Shown piece after piece: positions 1 to 5,138 of a stretch of DNA of 5,268 nucleotides. Numbering within the stretch: the stretch's first letter is position 1; the number at the start of each line of letters is the position of its first letter. The position numbers were made by a program, and so were the translations under genes. The notes beneath the pieces were generated by a model that ran no database searches, was not told the origin of the DNA, and saw nothing but the letters and a program-made list of their open reading frames with translations. The stretch spans positions 1 to 5,268 of the forward strand of contig RFLC01000009.1 in NCBI GenBank assembly GCA_003694055.1, read 5' to 3'. The stretch is from Candidatus Pacearchaeota archaeon (GTDB taxonomy: Archaea; Nanobdellota; Nanobdellia; Pacearchaeales; GW2011-AR1).

Positions 1-4
1 GAGT

Positions 5-538
5 TTGAGCTACATCTCTAACTCGAGAAGATTTATTTATGCAGGGATTTACATCTTTGTCGCGAGCGCAGTGGTGGGGTTTGCCGCAAGCCCTCTTTTG
101 ACTTTTCTCGACGATTTTATCAGGAGAATTGCGTTAAAAGTAGCTGGGCTGAACACCCTTGAGCTGATTTTGTTCATCTTCAAAAATAACTTGTCAAGCG
201 CGCTGATGTCAATTGTGCTTGGAGCTTTCCTCGGGATTGTGCCGATAATGAGCGCAATAACAAACGGCGTTCTGGTTGGGTATGTGCTCGCTCGCGCGCT
301 GGTTATTGCTGGAGTGGCAAGCTGGTGGCGCCTGCTTCCTCACGGAATTTTTGAACTTCCTGCCATCTTCATAGCAATTGGTCTAGGAATGAAACTCGGA
401 TTTTCAATTTTTGAGCAGGACATGAGCGAGGCGTTTAAGGAACGCTTTGTCAATGGGCTCAAAACATTTGTTTTCATAATCTTGCCCTTGCTTTTAATTG
501 CCGCGATAATCGAGGGCAGCTTAATTAAACTGCTTTGA
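5..538 (+). CDS. SpoIIM/DUF95-family integral membrane protein, possibly N-terminally incomplete
   Basis: Multi-pass membrane protein of the stage II sporulation protein M (DUF95) family. The archaeal members are not sporulation proteins and their role is not established. Seen in the sequence: hydrophobic segments at about residues 10-32, 64-96, 111-136 and 153-176, with a weaker one near 51-62. Family-type motifs are FKNNL (59-63), ITNGVLVGYV (85-94), LPHGIFELPAIFIA (111-124) and PLLLIAAIIEG (161-171); the HGIFELPA stretch is the most diagnostic. A length of 177 residues fits the family. The start given is a TTG five bases into the window. The codon before it is also sense and the frame is open to the window edge, so the true start may lie upstream. 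The stop codon meets the next gene, which suggests co-transcription. Family assignment is fairly sure; function is not known. Confidence 0.85.
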   Translation: MSYISNSRRFIYAGIYIFVASAVVGFAASPLLTFLDDFIRRIALKVAGLNTLELILFIFKNNLSSALMSIVLGAFLGIVPIMSAITNGVLVGYVLARALVIAGVASWWRLLPHGIFELPAIFIAIGLGMKLGFSIFEQDMSEAFKERFVNGLKTFVFIILPLLLIAAIIEGSLIKLL

Positions 539-543
539 CTGCC

Positions 544-942
544 ATGGCTTGGGAAATATACGACGAGGATAAAGGGGCTGTGGAGAATTATTTTAGAAAA
601 GATAGTTTTGGCAACAGAGTTGGGAGGGTGTTTAGAGGGGTTGTAAGATATTACAAAAAGCGCGGAAAGAATGGAGATGGACTGAGCTTTGATCGAAGTG
701 AGTTAGAGCATGCAGTCAATGTGGTCTGCTCTGAAATGGGAATTGTGGATGTGGAATTGGTTGATTTAGAGATTTATTGCAAGTCGCGAGGGTTGTCAGC
801 TAGCTTGAGAAATTATTTGCAACAGCAAGTCCTTAAGAAAGACAGCAGGGAAAAAGATGAAGGCTCGAAGAGGAGTTTTGTTCCAAAAGTTTACAAGATG
901 CACTTAGATTTCCGACGAGAAGGGATTGAGTTTAGAGAGTGA
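544..942 (+). CDS. Small hypothetical soluble protein, downstream partner of the SpoIIM-like gene
   Basis: I do not recognise this protein. From the ATG it has 132 residues. An in-frame TTG at 535 overlaps the TGA stop of the SpoIIM-like gene (TTGA) and would add three residues; neither start has a clear ribosome binding site. The product has no membrane segment or signal peptide. It is highly charged, with a basic stretch YYKKRGKNG and a Lys/Arg/Glu-rich part near KKDSREKDEGSKR. The centre, from SELEHAVNVVCSEMGIVDVE onward, looks helical and leads into a probable second helical part with SRGLSASLRNYLQQQVL. No catalytic motif or zinc ligand set is visible. The close spacing suggests it is translated from the same message as the membrane protein. 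I judge it a real gene from its length, sensible composition and position; the function is unknown. Confidence 0.65.
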   Translation: MAWEIYDEDKGAVENYFRKDSFGNRVGRVFRGVVRYYKKRGKNGDGLSFDRSELEHAVNVVCSEMGIVDVELVDLEIYCKSRGLSASLRNYLQQQVLKKDSREKDEGSKRSFVPKVYKMHLDFRREGIEFRE

Positions 943-977
943 GTTTCAAGTTGTGTAGAGCTTTAGTGGGTGCATGA

Positions 978-1003
978 AGAGCGCGCCTGCGGCGCGAAGC
1001 TCT
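978..1003 (+). other. GC-rich hairpin in the spacer after the small hypothetical gene
   Basis: AGAGC (978-982) pairs with GCTCT (999-1003) and GCGCC (983-987) pairs with GGCGC (991-995), leaving a TGC loop and a three-base bulge (996-998). The ten base pairs are mostly G-C, so the RNA form should be stable. No T-run follows directly, so it is not a classical terminator. It may be a 3' end structure of the upstream pair of genes or a site in the DNA. Confidence 0.5.
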
Positions 1004-1011
1004 GCTCCGAA

Positions 1012-1025
1012 CGCTTTGGAAAGCG
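1012..1025 (+). repeat. Short inverted repeat upstream of the PRC-barrel promoter
   Basis: CGCTTT (1012-1017) and AAAGCG (1020-1025) are exact inverted copies separated by GG. The repeat ends about 15 bases before the TATA box of the PRC-barrel gene, where an activator or repressor site could sit. Its short length means chance is a real possibility. Confidence 0.35.
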
Positions 1026-1040
1026 AGAAGGACAATAAAA

Positions 1041-1048
1041 TATAAATA
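1041..1048 (+). promoter_or_regulatory. Archaeal TATA box for the PRC-barrel gene
   Basis: TATAAATA begins exactly 29 bases before the ATG at 1070, so its centre is about 25 bases upstream. In archaea transcription starts roughly 25 bases beyond the TATA centre, which puts the start at or next to the ATG and makes the message probably leaderless. An A-rich stretch (ACAATAAAA) lies just upstream, where the BRE element is expected. A run of six T (1052-1057) sits between the TATA box and the ATG and could help end transcripts coming from upstream. Confidence 0.75.
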
Positions 1049-1069
1049 CTCTTTTTTACAGGTTGGTGT

Positions 1070-1360
1070 ATGATTAGGGTGAAAAAGGTGAGTGAAGTGA
1101 TTGGAAAGAGTGCTTACACTTCTGACGGCGATTACTTTGGCAAGGTTGACGACGTGACATTGGGAGAGAACAGAATAAGCGGATGGAAAATCTCTATCGG
1201 CTCTAATTTTGCGTCGCTGTTTGGCGGGGCAAAAGGAGTGATAATTCCACACCAGTTTGTGCGCGCCATTGGCGATATTCTGATTATTAACAAAAACTCG
1301 CTTCCTTCGAAAGCTAGCGATGTGCCAGAAAGTTTTGAGGAAGAAAGTTTGAGTGAGTAG
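1070..1360 (+). CDS. PRC-barrel domain protein
   Basis: A small free-standing PRC-barrel protein of 96 residues. PRC-barrels are compact beta-barrels. Family knowledge: they occur in the RNA-processing factor RimM and in photosynthetic reaction centre subunit H, and single-domain archaeal versions have been linked to cell division. The barrel covers residues 1 to about 76. It starts with VSEVIGKSAYTSDGDYFGKVDDV, typical of the first two strands, then has ISGWKISIG (36-44), GGAKGVIIPHQFV (52-64) and AIGDILII (66-73). The remaining 20 residues form an acidic, Ser/Glu-rich tail ending EEESLSE. The ATG is preferred because the TATA box lies 29 bases upstream, which leaves no room for an earlier start. 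There is no membrane segment. It is probably transcribed alone. The fold assignment is firm; a division role is only inference from the family. Confidence 0.9.
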   Translation: MIRVKKVSEVIGKSAYTSDGDYFGKVDDVTLGENRISGWKISIGSNFASLFGGAKGVIIPHQFVRAIGDILIINKNSLPSKASDVPESFEEESLSE

Positions 1361-1438
1361 ATTTCATTTCTGGCTGTTGAGTCAAAAAGGTTTGGCTGTG
1401 CAGTATTGGAGCGGTTTGGAATGTCCGCAGTTCTTTGG

Positions 1439-1462
1439 TTGTATATACGTTCGTATATACAA
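1439..1462. promoter_or_regulatory. 24-base perfect dyad, operator-like
   Basis: The arms TTGTATATACG (1439-1449) and CGTATATACAA (1452-1462) are exact reverse complements around a TT centre. Since GTATATAC is itself palindromic, the site also reads as a direct repeat with 11-base spacing, close to one helical turn. This is the form expected for a dimeric winged-helix regulator, and the next gene encodes such a protein. It lies about 185 bases before the TATA box of that gene, which is far for simple repression. No start codon sits at the distance expected if it were itself a TATA box in either direction. Confidence 0.5.
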
Positions 1463-1481
1463 AATCGCGCAGCTTCAGTGG

Positions 1482-1591
1482 GGCGCGCCGACGCTAGAGT
1501 TTCATTCCAACAAACGCGCGTAAGTTTGGGTTGCCCGCTAGCAAATCTATCCCATATCCAAGACAAACACTCTCTCGCCTAGAGGCGCGCC
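1482..1591. repeat. Pair of GGCGCGCC palindromes, start to start 102 bases
   Basis: GGCGCGCC occurs at 1482-1489 and 1584-1591. Each copy is self-complementary, so the two could also pair with each other and close a stem around the 94 bases between them. Near the left copy is CTAGAG (1494-1499); the right copy is preceded by CTCT (1572-1575) and CTAGAG (1579-1584), so the inverted similarity extends loosely beyond the octamers. Confidence 0.45.
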
Positions 1592-1647
1592 AAGCGCAGC
1601 CCGCACTAAAATTTATGATTACATTCAAAAGATAACAAACAATAAAT

Positions 1648-1655
1648 TTTATAAA
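1648..1655 (+). promoter_or_regulatory. Archaeal TATA box for the winged-helix regulator gene
   Basis: TTTATAAA begins 29 bases before the ATG at 1677, the same distance as for the PRC-barrel gene. The segment ACAATAAA just upstream (1639-1646) matches the segment before the PRC-barrel TATA box. The bases between the box and the ATG hold no Shine-Dalgarno match, so a leaderless message is likely. Confidence 0.75.
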
Positions 1656-1676
1656 CGTCATAAAAGGCTGTTATTC

Positions 1677-2903
1677 ATGCCGCGAACAGAATACGAGTTT
1701 CCGCAAGGGCTTGAAGCGCGCCTCGGAGCTGTGATGAATGCTGTGAACACAGAATATAAGTCTCTAGCTTTGCTCGCAACTAGCGATGTGCCTCAGGAGG
1801 CGCGCGAAATTAGGAAGGGTGTGAGGGAGATGGTGGGAACAGGCGTGAGACTGCCTCAGCAGACACCTTTTGAGAAATATTTCAAACTTACACTAGTTCC
1901 AATTGGGATGGTAGCAAGAGAGGAAATTTTGAGTGAGGGCGCTGAAAGCGTTAAGGTTGGGTATTGCCTAACTTGCGCTGGAAAGAGATATGGTCAGCCA
2001 ATTGCAGCGTATGCAATAAAATGGTCAGTTGAAAACGGGTTGAGCATGCATGAAGTTTTAGGTTCAACACACAGCAGAGGAGAGAGAAGAAGCCCAGAAA
2101 ATAGAGTCAATATCTTAAAGTGCCTTGCACGAGCATATGGAAGTTTGAGAGGGGTTGATATTGTTAGAAAGTTGAATATGGATCACACGGTTATTTGCAA
2201 ACACTTACTTGCATTGGCAAAAATCGGGTTTGTTGAGTATGATTCTGTTGGGTACGGAAAACCTCGTGTAACTTACTCATTAAGAGAGCAAAAAGAGCCT
2301 GTAAAAGTAAAAAAGTATGGAAGGCAAACACCTAGAATTTATGAATTTTTAAGGCAAAATAGAAGAGAGTTTACAATTGAAGAGGTTGCTCAAGCTGTGG
2401 GTTGCGCTTATAGCTCTGCTCTCGCTGTTCTTAGTGGTTTGGAAAAACAAGGTATTACAAAGCGCGAGAAATGGAAAGGCGGAGAACTCCAATCAGAAGT
2501 AAGAATAACTCGGAAAGGGAGAGAATTTTTGGAAGGTTTTGTTAGGGATGTTGAGAGAATTTTGAGTGATGATGAGCAAGCGATAAGAGGAGGGAGAGAA
2601 TTAATGCGGGTGTTGCACCAGGAAAGCGCGTTTGGGGATTATTTTGCGCGGGCAGCTGAGTTATATGCCCTTGCCTCCCCTCAAGTGAATGCGAAATCGT
2701 TTGATGAGAGGAGAAAAGAAGTGATTGGGTTCTTGAGAGCTAGTGGAGAAGCAACAGCCAAAGAAATTGCAGAAGAAATGGGTGTTGGTGTGAATAGAGC
2801 AAGAAATATTCTTAGACCTCTTTCTCGAGCAGGAGTTGTGAAAAGGAGAAAAAAGAAGGGAAGGCTTGTGTATTTTGTTGAAGGGGAGGAAGAGAAGGTT
2901 TAA
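1677..2903 (+). CDS. Archaeal transcription regulator with three predicted winged-helix domains
   Basis: A 408-residue probable DNA-binding protein. Three winged helix-turn-helix units can be read. The first (about 140-202) has VNILKCLARAYG, then VDIVRKLNMDHTVICKHLLAL and the wing VEYDSVGYGKPRVTYSL. The second (about 216-288) has TIEEVAQAVGCAYSSALAVL, GLEKQGITKRE and the wing end VRITRKGREFL. The third (about 343-402) has ATAKEIAEEMGVGVNRARNIL, LSRAGVVKRRKKKG and LVYFVE. The first 135 residues are unrecognised. Within them, VGYCLTCAGKRYGQPIAAYA (94-113) resembles the wing end of a further, degenerate HTH, and C97/C100 form a lone CxxC, too few for a zinc site alone. No ligand-binding or enzyme motif is visible. 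The ATG fits the TATA box 29 bases upstream. The middle of the gene (for example 2281-2340) is clearly more AT-rich than its neighbours. It directly precedes the TIM-barrel gene but appears separately transcribed; its targets are unknown. Confidence 0.8.
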   Translation: MPRTEYEFPQGLEARLGAVMNAVNTEYKSLALLATSDVPQEAREIRKGVREMVGTGVRLPQQTPFEKYFKLTLVPIGMVAREEILSEGAESVKVGYCLTCAGKRYGQPIAAYAIKWSVENGLSMHEVLGSTHSRGERRSPENRVNILKCLARAYGSLRGVDIVRKLNMDHTVICKHLLALAKIGFVEYDSVGYGKPRVTYSLREQKEPVKVKKYGRQTPRIYEFLRQNRREFTIEEVAQAVGCAYSSALAVLSGLEKQGITKREKWKGGELQSEVRITRKGREFLEGFVRDVERILSDDEQAIRGGRELMRVLHQESAFGDYFARAAELYALASPQVNAKSFDERRKEVIGFLRASGEATAKEIAEEMGVGVNRARNILRPLSRAGVVKRRKKKGRLVYFVEGEEEKV

Positions 2904-2906
2904 ATA
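2899..2906 (+). promoter_or_regulatory. TATA box of the TIM-barrel gene, overlapping the regulator stop codon
   Basis: TTTAAATA begins 29 bases before the ATG at 2928 and includes the TAA stop (2901-2903) of the regulator gene. A purine-rich stretch (2886-2898) lies where the BRE would be. A run of five T (2918-2922) follows and may aid termination of the regulator transcript. No Shine-Dalgarno match precedes the ATG, so the message is probably leaderless, though some read-through from the regulator is possible. Confidence 0.7.
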
Positions 2907-2927
2907 AATGTTTCACATTTTTGTTGC

Positions 2928-4886
2928 ATGGGGAATTATTCTTTGAACTTTTACAAGGGCATGGATTACGGGCTTGACCCTGGGAAGGGAGAGTATAGTT
3001 TAGACCTCAGTCCGAGCCAGCACTACTCTATCGGTGATTTTGGTTTCACCACACTGCCCACGACTGCTAACCAGCTTTCTGCGCTCTCAAGCAAGCTCAA
3101 CACTGGAGCGAAGACAATGGAAATAAACGCAATTCAGACTGAGGTGTTGGAGTCAATTCCAAAACAGCACTGGAAAGAAATTGAGCGCTTGAAAAAACTG
3201 ACAGGAGTTGACCTCACGCTCCACGGCCCTCTTGTTGAACCGAGCGGGATTGCGCAACTTAAGAGCGGCAGGATTACAGAACTCGACGAGACTTACAAGA
3301 AGCAAATAGAAAAGCAGATGCTGATGGCGATGGAGGCAGCGCACCAGATTAATCCAAAGGGCAATACTGTCGTGACATTCCACTCCAGCAACGGGTTGCC
3401 TGAGCCAGAGACAGTTGTAGTTGAGGAAGAGGTGGACCCGCGCACTAGGAAGAAGGTGAAAAAAGAGAAGCTGGTGGCATTTGGGGCGATTCAGCAGTAC
3501 GGGCAGCAACCTGCTGGAACGATTGTGCCTGTTGAAGAAGATTATTTTGAGGGCACAGGAATTGACAAGGATTACAAGAAGAAAGAGAAGCTTATGAATG
3601 AGGTTTTGAGCAAGAGGAACGAAGAGATTTGGTCAGACTTGTTGAGGCAGATTAACTTTAATGTCTCAAATGGCATGGAGGTTATTGAGGAGGCGACGCG
3701 GCCAAGAGTGGTTGGAGCTAGCTCAGCAGAGCGAGAGAATGTAACCAAGAGCATGCTTGAGAGTTACAAGCAGTACACTGAGGGAAAGTTCGAGCCAAGA
3801 GAGTTCGAGAAGATTGCCGGGGAGTCAAGCGAGGTGCTGCGCCAAGCAGGGCTTGAGCCTGCGCGCGCGATGGACTTGCTCTCGCGAGGAGATGTTTATC
3901 TGAGGAGGGCTTACCAAGAGTTCAAGGATGCGTTTAACATTGCATACACAACAGCGCAGCGCACTGGCGACAAGCAACAACTCAAGAAGCTTGAGGAACT
4001 GAGAAAGAGCATCGTCGGAAAAGTGAAGCAGTACAAGAACGATCCGCTGAAGATGAAGGAGTTTGCCGCGACAATCTCAAAAGGGCTTAACATTCTATCT
4101 CACGCAGGCACTCCGCAACTTTTGAAACCGCTGAGGGAGTATGCAATTGAGAAAGCTGCTGACACATTTGCAGATGTTGGAGCAAAAGCGTACAAAAAGT
4201 TCGGAAAGCACACGCCAATCATCAGCATTGAAAATCCTCCTGCAGGAATGGGCTTGTCAAGAGCAGAGGACTTGAGAGAAATTGTTGAAACTGCGCGCAA
4301 AAAATTGAAAGAGAAGTTGATGCGCGAGGCAAAGCTTTCAGAGGAGCGGGCGGAGAAGGAGGCGAAAAAACTAATTGGCGTGACATGGGATGTCGGGCAC
4401 ATCAACATGATTAGGAAGTACGGCTACGAGGACAAGGATGTTGTTAAGGAAACGCAAAAGATTGCGCCGTATGTGAAGCACTTGCATTTGTCTGACAATT
4501 TCGGTCTTGAGCATACTGAGCTGCCGATGGGCATGGGCAACGTGCCGATTAAGCCAATGCTTGAAGCAATTGAGAAGTACAACAAGCAGATGAAAAAAAT
4601 TGTTGAGACAGGGCAGTGGTTTAATCTTTTGAAAGGTCCCACACCAATTCGCGAGACAGCGCGCGCGTTTGGCTCGCCAATTTATCCGATGCAGATGCAA
4701 CCATACTGGGCGCAAGTCCAGAACCTTGGCGGAGAGGGAGGTTATTTCCTCGGCTACGGGCAGATGCTGCCTGAGAAGCACTTCTCGCTTTACGGCGCGT
4801 CATTCTCTGGTTTGCCGAGCGAGTTGAGCGGGCAGGCAGGAGGGGGTGCGAGGCAGGGCAGGTTTTCCGGAGCGCCGATGGAGTAG
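2928..4886 (+). CDS. Large TIM-barrel protein of the xylose isomerase/endonuclease IV superfamily with a helical insertion
   Basis: A 652-residue metal-binding TIM-barrel protein, related to endonuclease IV (AP endonuclease family 2) and to sugar isomerases/epimerases. Candidate strand-end residues in barrel order are E65 in MEIN, H99 in LHGP, H152 in TFHSS, E435 in ISIENPP, D488 and H491 in TWDVGHINM, H518/H520 and D523 in HLHLSDN, H529 in EHTELPMGMGNV and E560 in IVETG. These match the usual His/Glu/Asp metal ligand set, so an active enzyme is plausible; whether it acts on DNA or on a sugar cannot be told. Relatives have about 280 residues. The excess comes mainly from a charged, largely helical insertion (about 160-425), plus a helix (455-482) and a Gly-rich tail (about 600-652, ending SGAPME). 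There is no signal peptide. I recall similar long proteins in DPANN archaea, with the same tail. The ATG fits the TATA box 29 bases upstream. Confidence 0.85.
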   Translation: MGNYSLNFYKGMDYGLDPGKGEYSLDLSPSQHYSIGDFGFTTLPTTANQLSALSSKLNTGAKTMEINAIQTEVLESIPKQHWKEIERLKKLTGVDLTLHGPLVEPSGIAQLKSGRITELDETYKKQIEKQMLMAMEAAHQINPKGNTVVTFHSSNGLPEPETVVVEEEVDPRTRKKVKKEKLVAFGAIQQYGQQPAGTIVPVEEDYFEGTGIDKDYKKKEKLMNEVLSKRNEEIWSDLLRQINFNVSNGMEVIEEATRPRVVGASSAERENVTKSMLESYKQYTEGKFEPREFEKIAGESSEVLRQAGLEPARAMDLLSRGDVYLRRAYQEFKDAFNIAYTTAQRTGDKQQLKKLEELRKSIVGKVKQYKNDPLKMKEFAATISKGLNILSHAGTPQLLKPLREYAIEKAADTFADVGAKAYKKFGKHTPIISIENPPAGMGLSRAEDLREIVETARKKLKEKLMREAKLSEERAEKEAKKLIGVTWDVGHINMIRKYGYEDKDVVKETQKIAPYVKHLHLSDNFGLEHTELPMGMGNVPIKPMLEAIEKYNKQMKKIVETGQWFNLLKGPTPIRETARAFGSPIYPMQMQPYWAQVQNLGGEGGYFLGYGQMLPEKHFSLYGASFSGLPSELSGQAGGGARQGRFSGAPME

Positions 4887-5138
4887 CTTGCAAATTGTTT
4901 TGAGCATTGCCGGCGCATTGCAACTTCGAGGAAAACTTTTCAGAAATTGGTTTGCGGTTTAGGAGCGGCGCGCTTTGCTGCTCACGCTGATGCATTGGAA
5001 ATAGCAAGGCGCAGGAATTTTCTGCAAGAGATTGTCTGCCAGCACAACGAGTAATTTGCCGTCGATAAAACGCTGAGTTTGGCAAGGTCGAAATTTCGCG
5101 CGCTCTAAGTGCAGTGTTTTTAAGAAGCGACTGCCGCG
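4887..5138. other. GC-rich spacer between the TIM-barrel gene and the transposase end
   Basis: No gene is supported in these 252 bases. They contain a direct repeat GCATTGC (4904-4910 and 4915-4921), GCGCGC at 4968 and 5098, and the perfect palindrome CGAAATTTCG (5089-5098). The plus frame after the TAG of the TIM-barrel gene stays open for 55 codons to a TAA at 5052, and a long minus-strand frame also crosses the region; neither gives a recognisable protein. The end of the insertion sequence to the right should fall in this stretch, but with only one end visible its terminal repeat cannot be identified. Confidence 0.5.

Larger units (their letters stand above)
1361..1676. other. Gene-free stretch with a dyad, GC-rich palindromes and the regulator promoter
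   Basis: I see no supported gene in these 316 bases. They hold a 24-base dyad (1439-1462), two GGCGCGCC octamers (1482-1489 and 1584-1591), the palindrome ACGCGCGT (1514-1521), an inverted repeat CGCCT-AG-AGGCG (1576-1587) and, in the AT-rich last 70 bases, the promoter of the regulator gene. The plus-strand frame following the TAG of the PRC-barrel gene stays open for 73 codons but does not read like a recognisable protein. No tRNA-like or snoRNA-like box pattern was found. Confidence 0.6.

Noticed and set aside
978..1003. Intrinsic terminator
   Set aside because: No T-run follows within the next 40 bases, and archaeal termination relies on T-runs more than on hairpins.
932..1252. Minus-strand open frame of 106 codons
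   Set aside because: It overlaps the PRC-barrel gene and its promoter and yields a low-quality sequence with Arg runs (SRASRRRRALHA); a shadow.
1371..1399. Direct repeat TGGCTGT (1371-1377 and 1393-1399)
   Set aside because: Only seven bases in two copies and not linked to any other signal; likely chance.
1441..1460. GTATATAC copies as TATA boxes of a divergent promoter
   Set aside because: No start codon with an open frame lies about 29 bases away in either direction, unlike the three clear promoters here.
1132..1566. Minus-strand open frame of 144 codons over the PRC-barrel gene and the following spacer
   Set aside because: It lies opposite a firm PRC-barrel gene, has no recognisable motif, and its composition is that of antisense translation.
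1361..1676. Possible tRNA or C/D box RNA in the gene-free stretch
   Set aside because: No T-loop GTTCRA with matching acceptor stem and no paired RTGATGA/CTGA boxes were found by eye.
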